A stretch of 64,000 nucleotides of DNA from Lanius collurio (Eukaryota > Chordata > Aves > Passeriformes > Laniidae). Both the position numbers and the translations under genes were made by a program. This document shows positions 1-12,267 of the stretch, one piece after another (the stretch's first letter is position 1; each line of letters begins with the position of its first letter). The notes beneath the pieces were generated by a model, which worked only from the letters and a program-made list of their open reading frames with translations, made no database searches and was not told the origin of the DNA. The stretch spans positions 18,790,412 through 18,854,411 of the forward strand of contig JACBWW010000016.1 of assembly GCA_020086605.1 (NCBI GenBank), in the 5' to 3' direction.

Positions 1-632
1 TGTGGCACTTTGTCCTTCCTGCCAAAGGAAGAGAGAGAGGACAGGTGTTGTCAGACACTGTTCCAGCAGCAGGTAAGAGTGTGTGGGGTGGGCTCTGAGG
101 AGAAGCCACGTGTGAAGTCTCACAGAAAATTGCATCTGCAAGGAAAGCTTTGGCAGCTCGAGACAAATTAGAGGTGGCTAAAGACCAGCTGGTCCCATCC
201 TTCTCTGGCCAGAGCAGGGTTAGTCCTTCCAGGAGGCTTCAAGGGCTTTCTGCTAGCTCTGAGCTCCCCAAGAGAAGGGTCCCATTGCTTCCCTTTGGGT
301 GAGGTGCTTCCCACTGTTTTCTCCCACTGAGGTTCCTGTGCCCCTGAAATATTTCCCTTCATTTCTGCTCATGAAGAGCCCTCCTCTCACTGAGAATATT
401 TCCTTCTGGGGCACATGTCATTCACAGGAGGGCTGGGTTCACACATCTGCTCACAGCTGGATTGTCCCTGCTGCCAGGGATGTTCACAGCTGGGCCAGAG
501 TCTTTAGGGACAGACCCTGACTGTGGCCATGGAACACCCAGCACCTGACACACTATGCCAGCACTTCCAGCATCCAGACTAGTGTCTTCAAAGACGCCAC
601 AAAGATGTCATACTGCTATTTCCCTGTGCCCA

Positions 633-660
633 TAACTCCAGTTATCTAACTCCAATTATC
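633..660. repeat. 14-bp tandem duplication
   Basis: The unit taactccagttatc (633-646) is followed directly by taactccaattatc (647-660), differing at one base. Two adjacent copies with one mismatch fit replication slippage. No function is implied. Confidence 0.8.
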
Positions 661-926
661 TAGCAGTCATTGCCAAACTTCAGTTGTCAGTATAGTTTGG
701 AGTGTGGCATTTGCAGTGCCCCTTTCAGGCTGCAGCCCCAGCAGAGCTGTGCCAGTTTTATAACTGGCCTCCAAAGGAGCAGGGTTATGCTGCACACAAA
801 GTACTTTCTGCAGTGATGCCCCAGGAGTTCACAGGGTAAGAACTGAGCTCTTCACAACCCAGCACCACAGAACCAGCTCCCCAGCTTCCCACAGCTTATC
901 TGCTGGAAAGACTTCCTTTGTAACAC

Positions 927-950
927 TTCAGTTCCTGATAAGGAACTGAA
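927..950. repeat. Perfect 10-bp inverted repeat, GATA loop
   Basis: TTCAGTTCCT (927-936) and AGGAACTGAA (941-950) are exact reverse complements separated by the four bases GATA. In RNA or single-stranded DNA this would form a short hairpin. About one such stem is expected by chance in a window this size. The stem is far too short for a microRNA precursor. Confidence 0.85.
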
Positions 951-3368
951 TAAGTCTCACTACTTGTTTCCCAGACAAAGCATTCCTCTGTGTGTGTGTT
1001 TACAGTGTGCATGATGAATTTTTGCTACTTTAAGGAAAAGTAAATCTCTATTATCAGTTAATTCTGTAACATTTCTGTTCTATTTACTTATAAAGCCTTT
1101 TTGCTCAGAGGCCTTAATTAAAATCCTTCATCTCACAGCCCAGATCTCTTGCTGCCTCTCCTCCCTCCAGGTCCTGACACACTGGTCACAGCAAGATAGT
1201 CACAAGTGACCAGACAGCCTCAGCCCTGGTCTGTCTGGGCAGAGCCAGGCCTGGGGAGAAGGGGTCACAACTCACACCATTGTGTCCAGAGGCCTCACTT
1301 GATGAGAGGCTGAATGGCAAAGGGTGTGGGTCCTGCAGCACCATCCCTTGTTCAGGGAGGCTCATCCAGCACCAGGATATCCCAGAGCAGGGACCTTCAC
1401 TTCACAGCCCCTGCCAGCACTGGTGGCTCTCACTGGGACTGAAAAGCTGTCTGTCAGACAAACACTGGGACCAGGAGCCAGAGGAATCAGCTTTGGCTAC
1501 CCTATAATCCTGCCTGTGGAGTTCCAGTGGAGAGTGGGATCCCTGCACACTCACCCCAGAGCAGCACCATCTCTGAGCAGCCATCACCATCCCCTGCAGA
1601 AACAACTCTTGGCAGCTGCTTCTTTGAAAAAGCAGCAAACCCCAACTGTCCATTCCCATCCCAAGGAAGGTAATCAAACTGTGCTGTCAGTGTTGCTCAC
1701 ACCAGCCAAAGGGGCTCCAGTGACTCTTCAGGGTGCCCTGTCAGGCAGCTCTTGGCCCCCCAGCCATGCCTTGCCAACTTTGTTCATTTTCCCCCACTGC
1801 TATGGCAGGACACAAATGAGAGGGTCCTCTCCTCGTGCCTGATCTGCTCTTTGAGCTCTGTCTGCTCCCTCCAAGATCAGTTATTTGTATTCCCCAGGGC
1901 AGCTGCAGACCCTGGGCAGGCTGGTGGTGCTGTACCAAACCCTCCTGAGACGCTCACGCTGGGAAGGAGCTGTCTGTCACACATCAAAAGTGAAGTGACC
2001 TACCAAAGGCCATGCAGCAGACCTGGGGAGAACTGAAAAGAGCTGATGAAACCCCAGTTTTCTTGATCCCTGCACCCTGACTCATCCCATGGAACTGGGG
2101 ACCTCTAAACCTGCCTTCCTCAATGCACGAGTGTGTGTTTTTCAGTGCCTCTGTTTTTATTTGCAGAAGAATGTTTTAATACACATTTAAAAATACTGGA
2201 ATAATTTAGTTGCTGATGAGGCCCAGGGCTTAGAGGGCTTTACTTCCACCAGCTCTCTCCTCCTCCCTGCTGTGACAGCTGCCACCAGTTCAGTATTTAC
2301 TGCATCTCTCCAGTTCATTCACCAACCTAAGGCATAGTGGTATTTTGAAGAGATAAACACTGAGACAAAAATAAATAAATTAGGGCCCTGTGAGGGATAC
2401 CTGAAAGGCACAGTGAAGTGAGAACAAGCAGTTTCTCTGGTTCTGTGTATAATTACATTGACATGTTCCTAGACAACACTGGAGACCCAAACACAGGAGC
2501 AGCTGTGAACCAAACGCAGACTCACGCCTAACATCAGAACGCCAGCCGGGCAGCCCAGCCCTTGCCCTGGGGCTGCATCAGCACTGCCCCTTTCACTGCT
2601 GACAGCCTTCCTGCCCACTCCCAGGGCACAGCCAGCACTGGTTGGGCAGGCAGGGCTCAGCTCCTGGCCAGGCTGTGGCCCCTGTTTCTCTGCACTCACT
2701 CATCCAGTCACTGGAGCAGCACTGCTGAGTGTCATTCCCACACTCCTCTGTGCAAGTGAAGGAAACAGCATAATGCAAAATATGCAAAGAGGATAAAAAT
2801 GGGTCTTAAACTTCCTTTTTGCTCATTGGGTTAACACAGGAAAAGGAAATCCTGTCATGCCAACTGCACTTACAGGTGGGATTTTTAGACAGTGGCCTTT
2901 TTCAGCCATCCACTGAACTGAAGCATCCTGAGTATCCACCACTCAGTTCACATCAGGTACGTGTGACAAAGTGGTTTTTTGGGATGTACAGCCAATTGAC
3001 AGTCACAATCAAACCACAGCTCTGCTACATGTTCATCGCACAGACAACAGTTAATCTTGCAGCCATGCAAACTGTTTTGCAAATTGAAATCTCAGAGGCA
3101 TAGCAATTACAATACCAAATTTATACCACATCTCTCACTCAACTAATTGTACATCCAAAAAATCACCACTTGAATAATCTGAATACATTCACCTTTACAG
3201 CTAAAAAAGCCTCTGCTACATGCTTGATCTCAGCACAATTTTGAGTTACAGAACCCCATGGGAAAAAAATGCCAACCTCTGATTTCAACAGGAAAATTGC
3301 TTCTATCTAAATACAGCAGATGCATAATTCACACTGAGGTGTAGCAGCTTGGTGTTCCCAGCAAAGCT

Positions 3369-3410
3369 CATTTTTACTCTGCAAAATGGGGATGTTGTTG
3401 TTGCTGCCTG
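3369..3410 (+). repeat. Possible MIR remnant, very short
   Basis: The stretch ctctgcaaaatggggatg resembles the conserved MIR segment ctgtaaaatggggata, and is followed by gttgttgttg where MIR has an AT-rich triplet run. Only about 17 bases align well, so chance similarity is a real alternative. Confidence 0.3.
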
Positions 3411-6400
3411 TGGCTCTCTCAGCCCACCTACAGGAGGACAATTCCTATATATACCTACTCTGAATGTAGTGTACAAGTCCACATCCAAAACAACTATACC
3501 TGGATTTCTAATTGTTAGGAAATCTTAAAGGCTTAAAATGAATTAGCAGACTTACAAACTGGGCTGATGTTTTGGATGAGCTGAGGTTTACAGTCACCTC
3601 CCTAGGCACATTTGTGCCACTGTGGCATTTTGAGCTCTTTCACACACACATTTCTTGACTTTTGTTTCCATCTCGTGAAGCAAGGCGAGGTGGGGAGATT
3701 TGAACTACTGACTTTGCAGCTGGTGCATTCAAGAAAGTCAAAATAGAAGAGAATTGGTGTTTAAATTGCAAAGGGAGGTAAAAATGAAGTTATCCAAGCC
3801 ATGTGAGTGGGATCAAAAATGAGTCATCAAGGCTGGAAAATGGGTAACCTCTGATCCCTGAAACTAAGAAATCTGGCTGCTGTCGTGTTGCTGCTGATCA
3901 AATTTTTACACTTTCCCTTCCATATAGAGGAGACACGTTTCCATTGCGTCCATCACAGCTAAACAATCAATGTCTGATCACTCCCAATGCTTCACTCTCA
4001 GGGATGCACAATTAACCAGCACCACGTTTGACACTGCAAGGGGAACGCAGTATTTTCTGGGAACGCCTGACAAGTTTCAATCGTAAAGAACACAAACCAA
4101 ATGACCCAGCAGATAATGACAGCCAGTGCCCTGACAGTTAGATAATGTGCATGCTCCAAAGCAAGGCCAATTAGAAGCAATAAAAACAAATTTGAAATGT
4201 TAGAGCAAAGGTCAGAAATCCTCAGCCATTACCACAGGCTTGATTTTTCTTTTTTCAAGCGGTCACCAGTGCCTATTTCCAGTGAGTGAGCATGTAGTCA
4301 TGCTTGCCAGGTGCCCACCCATCCATTACAGCACGCTGTGGTTTCTGGGCCATACAATCCCTACTAAAGTGCTGTGTGGAGAATCCCAGCACTACCTGGA
4401 AATCTCATCAGGTCTGTATCCTATGGCTCTGCCCTTCTGAGTGCAGGGGCTGGCCCATGCTGCTTATAGGGAAGGCAGATGTTAGAGGGTGTGCAGATGC
4501 CTCTCCTTCTGCCACAGAAGGGATGCTGCTGCTTGCCATCCATTCCTCAGTTCCTGGCCTCTCTCCCCAGCTCAGTGCAGCAAGACACACCTGCTTCATC
4601 CAGGAGACAGTGCCCAGAGGCAGGAATAATTAGCTGATAGCTGGAGCCACACTATCACACAGGAGAAGGAGCCACAATTACAAGCAAGTCACTTGGCTCA
4701 CTCACAGCCACCCTTGTGTACCTCTGCTGACTCTGGAGCTGGGAGCTGCAGAGAGCATGGGAATAGGTTTTGTCTTGTCTCCTGTCCTCCCAGTTCCTAA
4801 GGAGCAGCAGGAGAATAAAGGATTACACTTACCTGGTGAGATGTAGCAGAAAATGGCAGTCTCTTGAGCTTGTTTAAGTTACCAGTATGACACTGGGATT
4901 AACATGCTGTGTACATCAGACATTTCCCATGTCAGACCACCCCTCACACAGGTCCCTGTCTCCGCTTTCAGAGCAGGAAAATCACAGACCAGGGTGATTC
5001 ATGAAGTAACACAGATGCTGTCAGTTTGCTTATTGAGCCCTGGCTTCCTCAGAGCAACAAGACCAAGGAAGGAAAAGGAAAGCAGGTGGGTACCTGCAGG
5101 CATACCTATGTGAGGATGCCTGTGAGAGCTAATCTAAATACATTTAGGGTTTAAATGCAAAGCTGATTAGTGAAACCACAGCAAGCTCTTATGTGATATG
5201 CTCCTTCAGACTTAAAGTAGCCATAATTCAATTTATTCATTTAGCTCATTTCAAAAAAGTAAATTAAGGTGGAGTAAATTAAATTAAAGCAGCTGACAGC
5301 ACCTTCATTTTGAAAGGGATTGTTAACATGGACCCAGTCTACTTCATACAGTAATGCAGATTATTTTCTCCTGCTAGGCCCCCTGTCAGGCACACCAGCT
5401 CCCCATCCTGAAGCATTTTTATGCTCTCTGTTCAGGGAATCTCTAAAAGCAGGACCAAGCTGGACATGTATTTGGGTATTTGCGTGTTCTTTAGTGTGCA
5501 TGTGCTTAAATCCAGGGTAAAATCCCTGCAGCTGGCAGCCTCGTCCCCAAGTGTTTGAGAAGCTAATTGTTGTAATGAGGAATTTTGGTGAAGCCTCTGC
5601 TGGGAGCTGGCCAGGCACTGCACATCTCTAAACTCTGTAAATGAATCCTTTTCACTAAACCCGTGCAAATGTCACTGTTTAAAACCTGTGTTCTTTCATG
5701 ACAGCTGCAAGTATGGAGAGTTGCATAAAACATGCAGATGTGTGTGGGAGCAAGATGACAGATTATGATTACCAATAGGGAAGGGGAGGAACCCCCCCAA
5801 AATTAATTTTTTTAAGCAAAACATATAATTGGCCTTTAAACCTTAGTACTGCTCCCATTACTAATACAATTTACAGACCTGGAAATCAGATTGAAGTTGT
5901 TTGACTCTTCTATTTTTCTGCCCTCATTCCATTTCCTCCCTCTACAAATTGTAAGAGGTTTTGCTGACCTTTCACATTTGGTCTAGAACACATTTTTTTG
6001 TTTATTATGCTCTGCTCTCCTCTTAGCCACTGAAAATGGTGGGGAAAAGACAACATGACAATAATTTAAGTTTGGGAGAAGTGAGCCGGGGATGGCAACA
6101 GAGCCCCTTGGGAATAAAGCAGGGAGGTGGCTCAGTCCCAGCTCTCACGTCAGTCATGGCCAGGTCAAAGAAAGCACAACCAGATGTAGGTGAAACATCA
6201 AAAATCCTGAGCTTAAAAGTGTAAAGAGGAGCTTTTCTGAAATACAGGAAGAGGTGAACTGGGGAGAACCTTCTAGACCCAGTGGGGCAGAAGGACCCAC
6301 ACACAGCACATGCCAGAGAACAGCACAGCCCTGGGATGGTATCAGAGCCCATCAGCCCACACAGCCTCTGGGCACAGCTGTTTAGTGTTGAGATGGGGCT

Positions 6401-6574
6401 CAAACTGGGTTGTTGGGGCAGAAGGACCTGCCTTTGGTCAGACTTTGCCCACACACAAAGACTTTGCCCATCCCCAGCCGGTGTGGAGCACAAGACAGTG
6501 CCCACGGCCCCTGAGGATGGCAGGACAGCCCCGTGGGCTGATCTGGCCTGTTGGATACGCAGCTGTGCTCTCAT

Positions 6575-6860
6575 ACATCATCATTAGGGCTCCAAAGTCA
6601 AGCAGCAAGAGGAGGAATTGCCAGAACAAAGGCTGTCAGAGGAATTTTAATTCAACCTCCTGGCAGATATGCCTTCTGATGGGGTTTTTAATTACCTCAT
6701 CACAGCCTACTTTTTCTTCAACAAGGCTGCTGCTTTATTCAGGGCACGATGGACAGACGGCAATTAATGAGAGGCCAGTCAATATTTTGTTCTATCCTTT
6801 TTTCATTCAGTGTGTGGCCCCAGGCATTATTTGCCACATGCCATCAAATCCCTGCTCTTA
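6575..6860. promoter_or_regulatory. Candidate conserved enhancer-like block
   Basis: A dense run of homeodomain-type AT cores sits in moderate-GC sequence. It includes TAATTA at 6689-6694, CAATTAATGA at 6761-6770 and an AATTTTAATT core near 6645. It lacks repeat signatures and has no coding potential. This texture is typical of conserved non-coding elements near developmental genes, but conservation cannot be seen from one sequence. The call is inference. Confidence 0.3.
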
Positions 6861-8229
6861 GAATTATTCCTCTTCTCCTGAGCTTTTCTCTCATGTGTAT
6901 CACTGCAGCAACTCTGAGATTCCCACACAGGAAGGAATTTCTTTCCTGACACTTCTGTGAGCAGAGCACCTGGTTTTACCTGCAGGAAAACATGGGACAG
7001 ACATGAGCTGCACAATGCTCCACCAGCAAGGCCCAGGTGGGATTTTTCAGGGTACCCACACTGTCTCTGTTCAAAGCCCATCTTCTCTAACCTCTGCCAG
7101 AGCTGTTTACACACTCAGGACTTCTAGAATTTGAACTTCAGTGAGTCCAGAATATGAGTAACATGGGACTGGTAGCTCTCAGAGAAAATAAAAAAGCCAG
7201 TGGTCTAAAGAGGCAAGAGCTCCTCTGCTGGTGCTGTGATGGAGCAGGGCTCTGTTGCAGCCAGGGAGCCAGAGTGAAAGAACAGAGAAATGCTGATATG
7301 GGCAAAGGGATGAGCTTTGGGCAGTGCAAGCTGACTGGCATTTGTGAATTTTTCAGCCAAAGTTCTGTTTCCCCACCTTTGCCGTTCTCTGTAACAGCTG
7401 CACTCTGCTGTCTCTTAATCTCTTACAAATTTTTCACCTTTTACCAACCTCCTTTCAGAGGACATTTCACACTTTCAACCCAAGAAATCTTAACCTTTCC
7501 TCTGGCACAAGTAGAAAGAAGTGAGAGCAGGACAGAGACTCAGTAAGAGGAGGAGCTCCCGGTGCCACTGGCAGCATCAAAGGGATCCCCACTCAAATGG
7601 TTTCCAGTGAGTGCACTGGGAGTGGAACTCTGGTCACTGAGCAGCTCAGAAAAGGAACAAGAGGAGAGGAAGGGCATGAACCTTCATTGCTGTCCAACAG
7701 CTGCTTTCTGCACTGCTCTCTCCTGCTCTGTGCCCACTTAACCCACCCTTAGACAGCTGTCTTTGTGTCCAGGCTCTCTGAGCCTCTGTCAAGCACGGCT
7801 AAGTGGCAGTGCTGTCTTCTCCAGCAGCTTCTGCTGGCAGCACAGAGCTCCCTCAGACCCTGCTAGAAATTCATGGGCCTGCTGGCTTGTCACTCCAGAG
7901 AGCATCTAGCATTTTCAGCAAGGCTTTCGATTCATTGGCTCACAGAGGAAAATATTCTAACCTTCCTGCCCTCCCCAGCTGAGTCATTGATGCTTTCCTA
8001 CCTTGCCACATCACCTTCAGGAAAATAATTACTGAGCATGCTGATAACAGCAGACATTATCTTTGAGAACTGGGTGTTAGTTTGGGATCACAGGGTCTCC
8101 CTGCCATGAGCAAAGCAGGACACAGTGGGGTTACTGCTTGAAACCTGTCCCTCCCTTACAGGCTGTGGGAAACTCTGTGGTCACTGGGATCACTCCCAGG
8201 GAAACTGGGAGGATGCTGGAGGAAGCTCA

Positions 8230-8466
8230 GTCAGCAGGAAGGGGCTGAGGGTTCTGGGAGGGGCTGCATGAGCTGTGCTGGGCTCCACCACTGGAACAGG
8301 TTTCCCAGAAAAGCTGTGAATTCCCCATCCCTGGAGCTGTCCAAGGCCAGGCTGGGTGGGGCTTGGAGCAACCAAGTGGAAGGTGTCCCTGCCCATGGCA
8401 GGGGAGATGGAACTAGATGATCTCTAAAGTCCCTTCCAACCCAAACCAGTCTGTGATTCTGTGATA
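8230..8466 (+). mobile_element. CR1 LINE, 5'-truncated 3' end
   Basis: The 3' end of a chicken-repeat-1 (CR1) non-LTR retrotransposon lies in sense orientation. Diagnostic segments appear in order: ccaccactggaacaggtttc, ccatccctggagctgtcc, the ggtgtccctgcccatggcag block, ggaactagatgatctctaa, cccttccaacccaaac, and the terminal gattctgtgat units that replace a poly(A) tail in this family. Only the last part of ORF2 and the 3' UTR remain, which is usual for CR1, so it cannot move on its own. The 5' edge is approximate, because similarity fades between 8195 and 8250. No target-site duplication is evident. Confidence 0.93.
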
Positions 8467-8825
8467 TGTTGATCTACAAGCAAGCAGCCCTTAGCCCAGG
8501 GGCTTCTGTAGACAAGACCAGGTGGAATTTAACCACAGCTCCAGCCATACAGTTAGATTCACTTGCAGGCACATAATCACATTATACACAGAATACAGGC
8601 ACAGTTCTTCCTCTTGACCCTTGAAATAAGCTGAATAAGCATTTGGGGTAGCAGAGGGTGTCCTGCCTCCAACCTCAATCTTGTTCTGTAACCAGAGCTG
8701 TTGCATCAGTCGTTGCCTCTTGCTCCAGATGATCCTGATTCCATTCCTACTGAACTGCCTGCACTGCCATGCTGTAGGATGGCTGCCCTCTGACAGCCTG
8801 ACTGCATGCACAAAGCTCTTGTGAG

Positions 8826-8925
8826 GTACCTGGGTTTGGGTGCCAGCCCTATTTTTGACCCTCAGGTCTGCCTCTCCCTTTTTGTGCCTCAATTTCCTTC
8901 TCCAAAACATGGTGATTCCAACATA
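8826..8925 (+). mobile_element. MIR (CORE-SINE) remnant
   Basis: This is an ancient tRNA-derived SINE remnant in sense orientation. The segment ctgggtttgggtgccagccc matches the post-B-box part of MIR. Further along, tgtgcctcaatttccttc and tccaaaacatggtgatt match the family's tgtgcctcagtttcc and tgtaaaatggggat segments in the right order. Roughly 20 bases of the CORE appear deleted between them. MIR copies predate the bird-mammal split and survive at low density in birds. Confidence 0.65.
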
Positions 8926-9404
8926 AACATTTCCTTCCTTATGGTCAGATGTGCTCTGGAATTGTTGCAGGTTGTTGCTATTTCTAGGCCTGTCATTCTA
9001 GCACATTTTGGCTGCACTAATTCCCTTGAACAGAAATTGTTCTGCCTGTCCTAGTCTGGGACAAAGCAGGCAATTAGCTGTCCCTTACACGTTTATTAAC
9101 TCTGCAGCTTTCTTTCAATGACTATGTGGAATCCAGTAATGTTTTAATATATTTTCATAAACTGTGGGCACAACATGTCCTGTTTCCACTAATAACCGTG
9201 CCATATAATTAGTCCTGATTACACAGATATTTAGTATCATTTTACATATTCCAGTCCTTTCCTAGTGCCGCTGCCTAGCCAAGGCATATTTAAAGCCACA
9301 ACCATCTCCCTTCTGTTTCCCAGCAGTTTTCAAGGTTTCATTTTGGAGAGGATTGCAGTTAACACAGCAACTTCAAAGAACAATTTCATTTCACTGGTGT
9401 ACAT

Positions 9405-9416
9405 TATATATATATA
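9405..9416. repeat. (TA)6 run
   Basis: Six uninterrupted TA units. Short enough to be ordinary background. Confidence 0.9.
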
Positions 9417-10873
9417 GGCTGTGATCAAATGTCAGGTGACAAAGCCCAGGATACAAATAGAAGGCATTTATCTACTTACAAGGAAAAGCTGGTATTTGAA
9501 ATCCATCAGGAAATTAACAACATGAATCTTTAAAAATCTATTCCTTAAACATCTGTTGGCTTTAGACTGAACATTGACTGTATTTAGGATTTTACTGTGA
9601 GGTAGCACCCCCCAAACAAAAGATCCCTCACCACATTAGGGTCTGGTGGGAGAACAAGAAAAATTTGCTCTGTGCAACACGATTAGAGATGTGTATCTTT
9701 CCCTGCTGGCGTGGCTGTCTCTATAGAGATGGACATGGATACTTGATGAGATTAAAATGCTTCAGTTACCACTGTCAGTGGTTCTTTAATTTAAAATGAA
9801 GAAAGCAAACAAACATTCTTTTTGATGAGGTAACTGAATGATGCTATGGAAAAGCACTTTGCTGTCAGGTGGTAATTAGGTTCAGTAATAGTTGTGGGTT
9901 TTTAGCCTTGGAGGCTGTGGCCCCTGGGAGTCTGAGAGAAATGATACATTCAATTTCCGGAGGAGAGGAAGATGCTGCATGCTTTTCTCTGCTAACCCTG
10001 CAGGTCTCTGCAGATAAGAGCATTCTGAACTGCAGTGCTGACAATCCTCCTTGAGCCAGCCTAAACTGTGGTGTCAAGATCACAAACGGAAAAGGGAGAT
10101 GGGCTCAAAGCAGGCCTAACACAGGTAGCCTGGCTCTGACCACATACACAAGGAACTGCCAGAATGGCTGCAGTGAGAGGATTTTTAAAGGCTGCAGAAG
10201 GAGCCCCAGCAACTGCTCTCTGGTCTGGGCTGATATTTGTAACATCCATCTTAAACACCACTAGAAAATCTTCAGTAGGAAAGTGATCCTTTGCAAACAA
10301 GGAACCCTTCCCACAGCTACCCTTTCAAGGGAGGAAAAAAGCAGGTAGAAGGAAGGAGTGAATCTCGAGGCTCAGCTGCCTCCCTTGCCAATTTGGAATT
10401 GCTTTTTCCATTGCAAAATATAAATTATATTTGTTGGGGAGGATGAAGTAGGGAGATCTTATAAATATGACTGCTTGGCAAAAGATTCTGAAAATATGAA
10501 ACCTGTAAGCAAAATAGAAATGAAAGCTAGCTTTGAGATATAGGATACCAAGCTGTTAGTTACTGTACAGCCAAAAAACAATGGGCTAGCCAGCTGAAGG
10601 AGAATCCCTCTTGATTGAGCAATGTCTTTAGCAAAGAAGAAGATGCTTCAGCAAGCAGAAAAGTCCAAGGGTCAGAGGAACTCTGCCAGCATGGCAGGGA
10701 AGACAAAAGTAGTTTTAGAAAGTAGTTTTTAGGAGTTAAAATGTAACACAGTATCGTAATGTAGTAGTTTTGATAGGTTGTATGTAAACTATACAAGGAT
10801 TTTTGTCTTCTACTGATTGGATGTTGTACTATTACCATATTCAGTATAGAAGGAGATATAATATCATGGAACC

Positions 10874-11007
10874 AGACTTTAGCTCTCTCGCAATCTCTCT
10901 TGCAATCTCTCTCTCTTGCAATCTCACTCACTCTCTCATTCTCTCACTCTCTAGACTTTAACTCTCTACCTCTCTATCTCTTGTTTTACCTCTCTCACTC
11001 TCTCTGG
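10874..11007 (+). repeat. Iterated CT-rich tract inside the LTR
   Basis: The strand is almost entirely pyrimidine apart from three copies of a GCAAT motif, each in a CTCTC(T)(T)GCAATCTC context. The 15-mer agactttagctctct at 10874-10888 recurs at 10953-10967 with one mismatch, 79 bp downstream, suggesting internal duplication. The tract lies between the TATA-like site and AATAAA, so it probably falls in R or the U3/R boundary. Confidence 0.8.
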
Positions 11008-11067
11008 GCCATGCTCTAAGCTGTGGCTGGCAGCTTAAGCAGAGCTCCTGCACCCACGACCCTTGCA

Positions 11068-11073
11068 AATAAA
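11068..11073 (+). terminator. LTR polyadenylation signal AATAAA
   Basis: A canonical AATAAA lies in the proposed R region of the LTR, about 80 bp before its end, where retroviral LTRs keep this signal. It could still end transcripts from the solo LTR or from read-through. Confidence 0.6.
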
Positions 11074-11873
11074 CTGCACGTTTCAGGAGCTGCCTTGGAC
11101 TGCAGAGATCACCTGAACTGCCCTGTCCCCAGCACCTTTTTGTTTTCTACCATATTCAGTTCTATTGTTAAGGGTTGAAACCCAAATGAAACATTCCAGC
11201 TGGTCCAAATGCATTTAATAGAAAATTTTCAGCTTGGAGGCATTATTGATATTTCCTCAGAACAGAGGCAAATTCTGAATATGATGTTTCCCATTGCTCT
11301 GGTTCCTGCTCTCTCCTTGCTCCCATCTCCATGTTGTTACACAGCTTTTCCAGCTCAGGGAGTGCTGGTTCTCCATAAACAATTCAGTGGTAATTTCCCT
11401 GCTCCTCCCACAAGCTAAGGGCCGCTGACAGGATGCAGTTGGCCAGCACCAGAGAAGGGCCAGCAGTGCTGCAGAGGGGGCAAGCTTGGGCATTTCATGC
11501 CTTTGTGCATTGCTCACCACGCCTGACTTCACGTCCCACTTCCTTTTGGGCTAACTCCCTCTGAGCTGGGTGTAAAACTGGAGTAAGGACTCAGAGTGAG
11601 AGGGGATCCCCAGGTAAAGTGTCCCAGCTGGGCTGGCAGAAGGAACCTGCCACTGGCTGCCAGCACTGTGGCAGCTCCACGGGGAGGTGGAGGATGCTGC
11701 CTTCAGCACAGGCTTGCCAGTAATTTCCTGAAGCCCTGAAAAAGTTTTCACTTCCAGAATTAAAACTTTGCAAAATAAAAGTGGGTCTGATTCACTCTCA
11801 GGAGATAAATGAAGGGTAAGTCCATTAAAGATACTGGTGTGAGATTGGTGTACAGCAGACAGAATTCAGGCAA

Positions 11874-11885
11874 GATATCGATATC
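11874..11885. repeat. Perfect 12-bp palindrome GATATCGATATC
   Basis: An exact self-complementary dodecamer with a central CpG. About one perfect 12-bp palindrome per 4 kb is expected at random, so it is recorded as a structural mark only. Confidence 0.9.
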
Positions 11886-12217
11886 TCCAAAATCCTCTGA
11901 ATATTTTTTCAGACATAAACCAGGTATCTTTCCTGATCATAAATGCTTTATTTCCAAATGGAATTTCAATAAAATAAGCACAGTTAGACTAGCACGCTTA
12001 TTATAAAGCCGTAATGCAGTAGCACTGAAGTTTAGTCATGAAAGGTATTAAAAAAGCAGCCCTGCTAAAGCAAGAGAAATTGCTTTCTGACCTACCAAGT
12101 TTTAGGAGTAGGTGCTAGTGGTCCCTCCACCAAGGAGTTCAGCCTGTAGTAATCCAAGAATGTCCTGGCCACATTTCTTCCAAGTTTCATATCTGTGAGT
12201 TTTTAATTAAGGAGCAT

Positions 12218-12267
12218 TAAAAATAACAATAATAATAAATGAATTAAAAAAAAAATAATAATAATAC
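12218..12267. repeat. AAT-rich and poly-A low-complexity patch
   Basis: Two short runs of AAT/ATA units flank nine or ten consecutive A residues. This could be a decayed microsatellite or a retroposon tail, but no element body is recognisable on either side. Confidence 0.85.

Larger units (their letters stand above)
1..8229. other. Non-coding stretch, no gene seen
   Basis: No open frame here has a recognisable protein family, a plausible start context or a consistent exon structure. Open frames stay under about 185 codons and overlap on opposite strands, as expected for random sequence of this composition. Contents that can be pointed to are a 14-bp tandem duplication (633-660), a perfect hairpin (927-950), a weak MIR-like scrap (3369-3410) and an enhancer-like block (6575-6860). 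A donor-like CAG/GTAAGA lies at about 68-74, but no acceptor or reading frame can be tied to it because the window starts there. A short or non-coding exon could have been missed. Confidence 0.55.
8467..10553. other. Non-coding stretch, no gene seen
   Basis: The stretch between the CR1 end and the LTR holds the MIR remnant at 8826-8925 and a 12-base TA run (9405-9416). Otherwise it is AT-leaning non-coding sequence. I see no gene, RNA gene or clear regulatory element in it. Confidence 0.55.
10554..11152 (+). mobile_element. Solo LTR of an endogenous retrovirus
   Basis: About 600 bp read as a long terminal repeat in sense orientation. It starts TGTTAG and ends near CTACCA. The proposed U3 holds an inverted CCAAT motif (gattgg, about 10815) and a TATA-like agatataat (about 10854-10862). 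A strongly CT-rich iterated stretch follows (about 10880-11007), then a polyadenylation signal AATAAA at 11068-11073 and a short U5-like end. No primer-binding site, gag, pol or env sequence follows at 11153, and there is no second LTR, so this is a solo LTR left by recombination. The ends are approximate, and no clean target-site duplication flanks them. Songbird genomes carry many such LTRs, but I cannot assign a subfamily. Confidence 0.75.

Noticed and set aside
3690..3715. tRNA B-box-like sequence on the minus strand (agttcaaatct)
   Set aside because: No A box at the right distance and no cloverleaf can be drawn around it.
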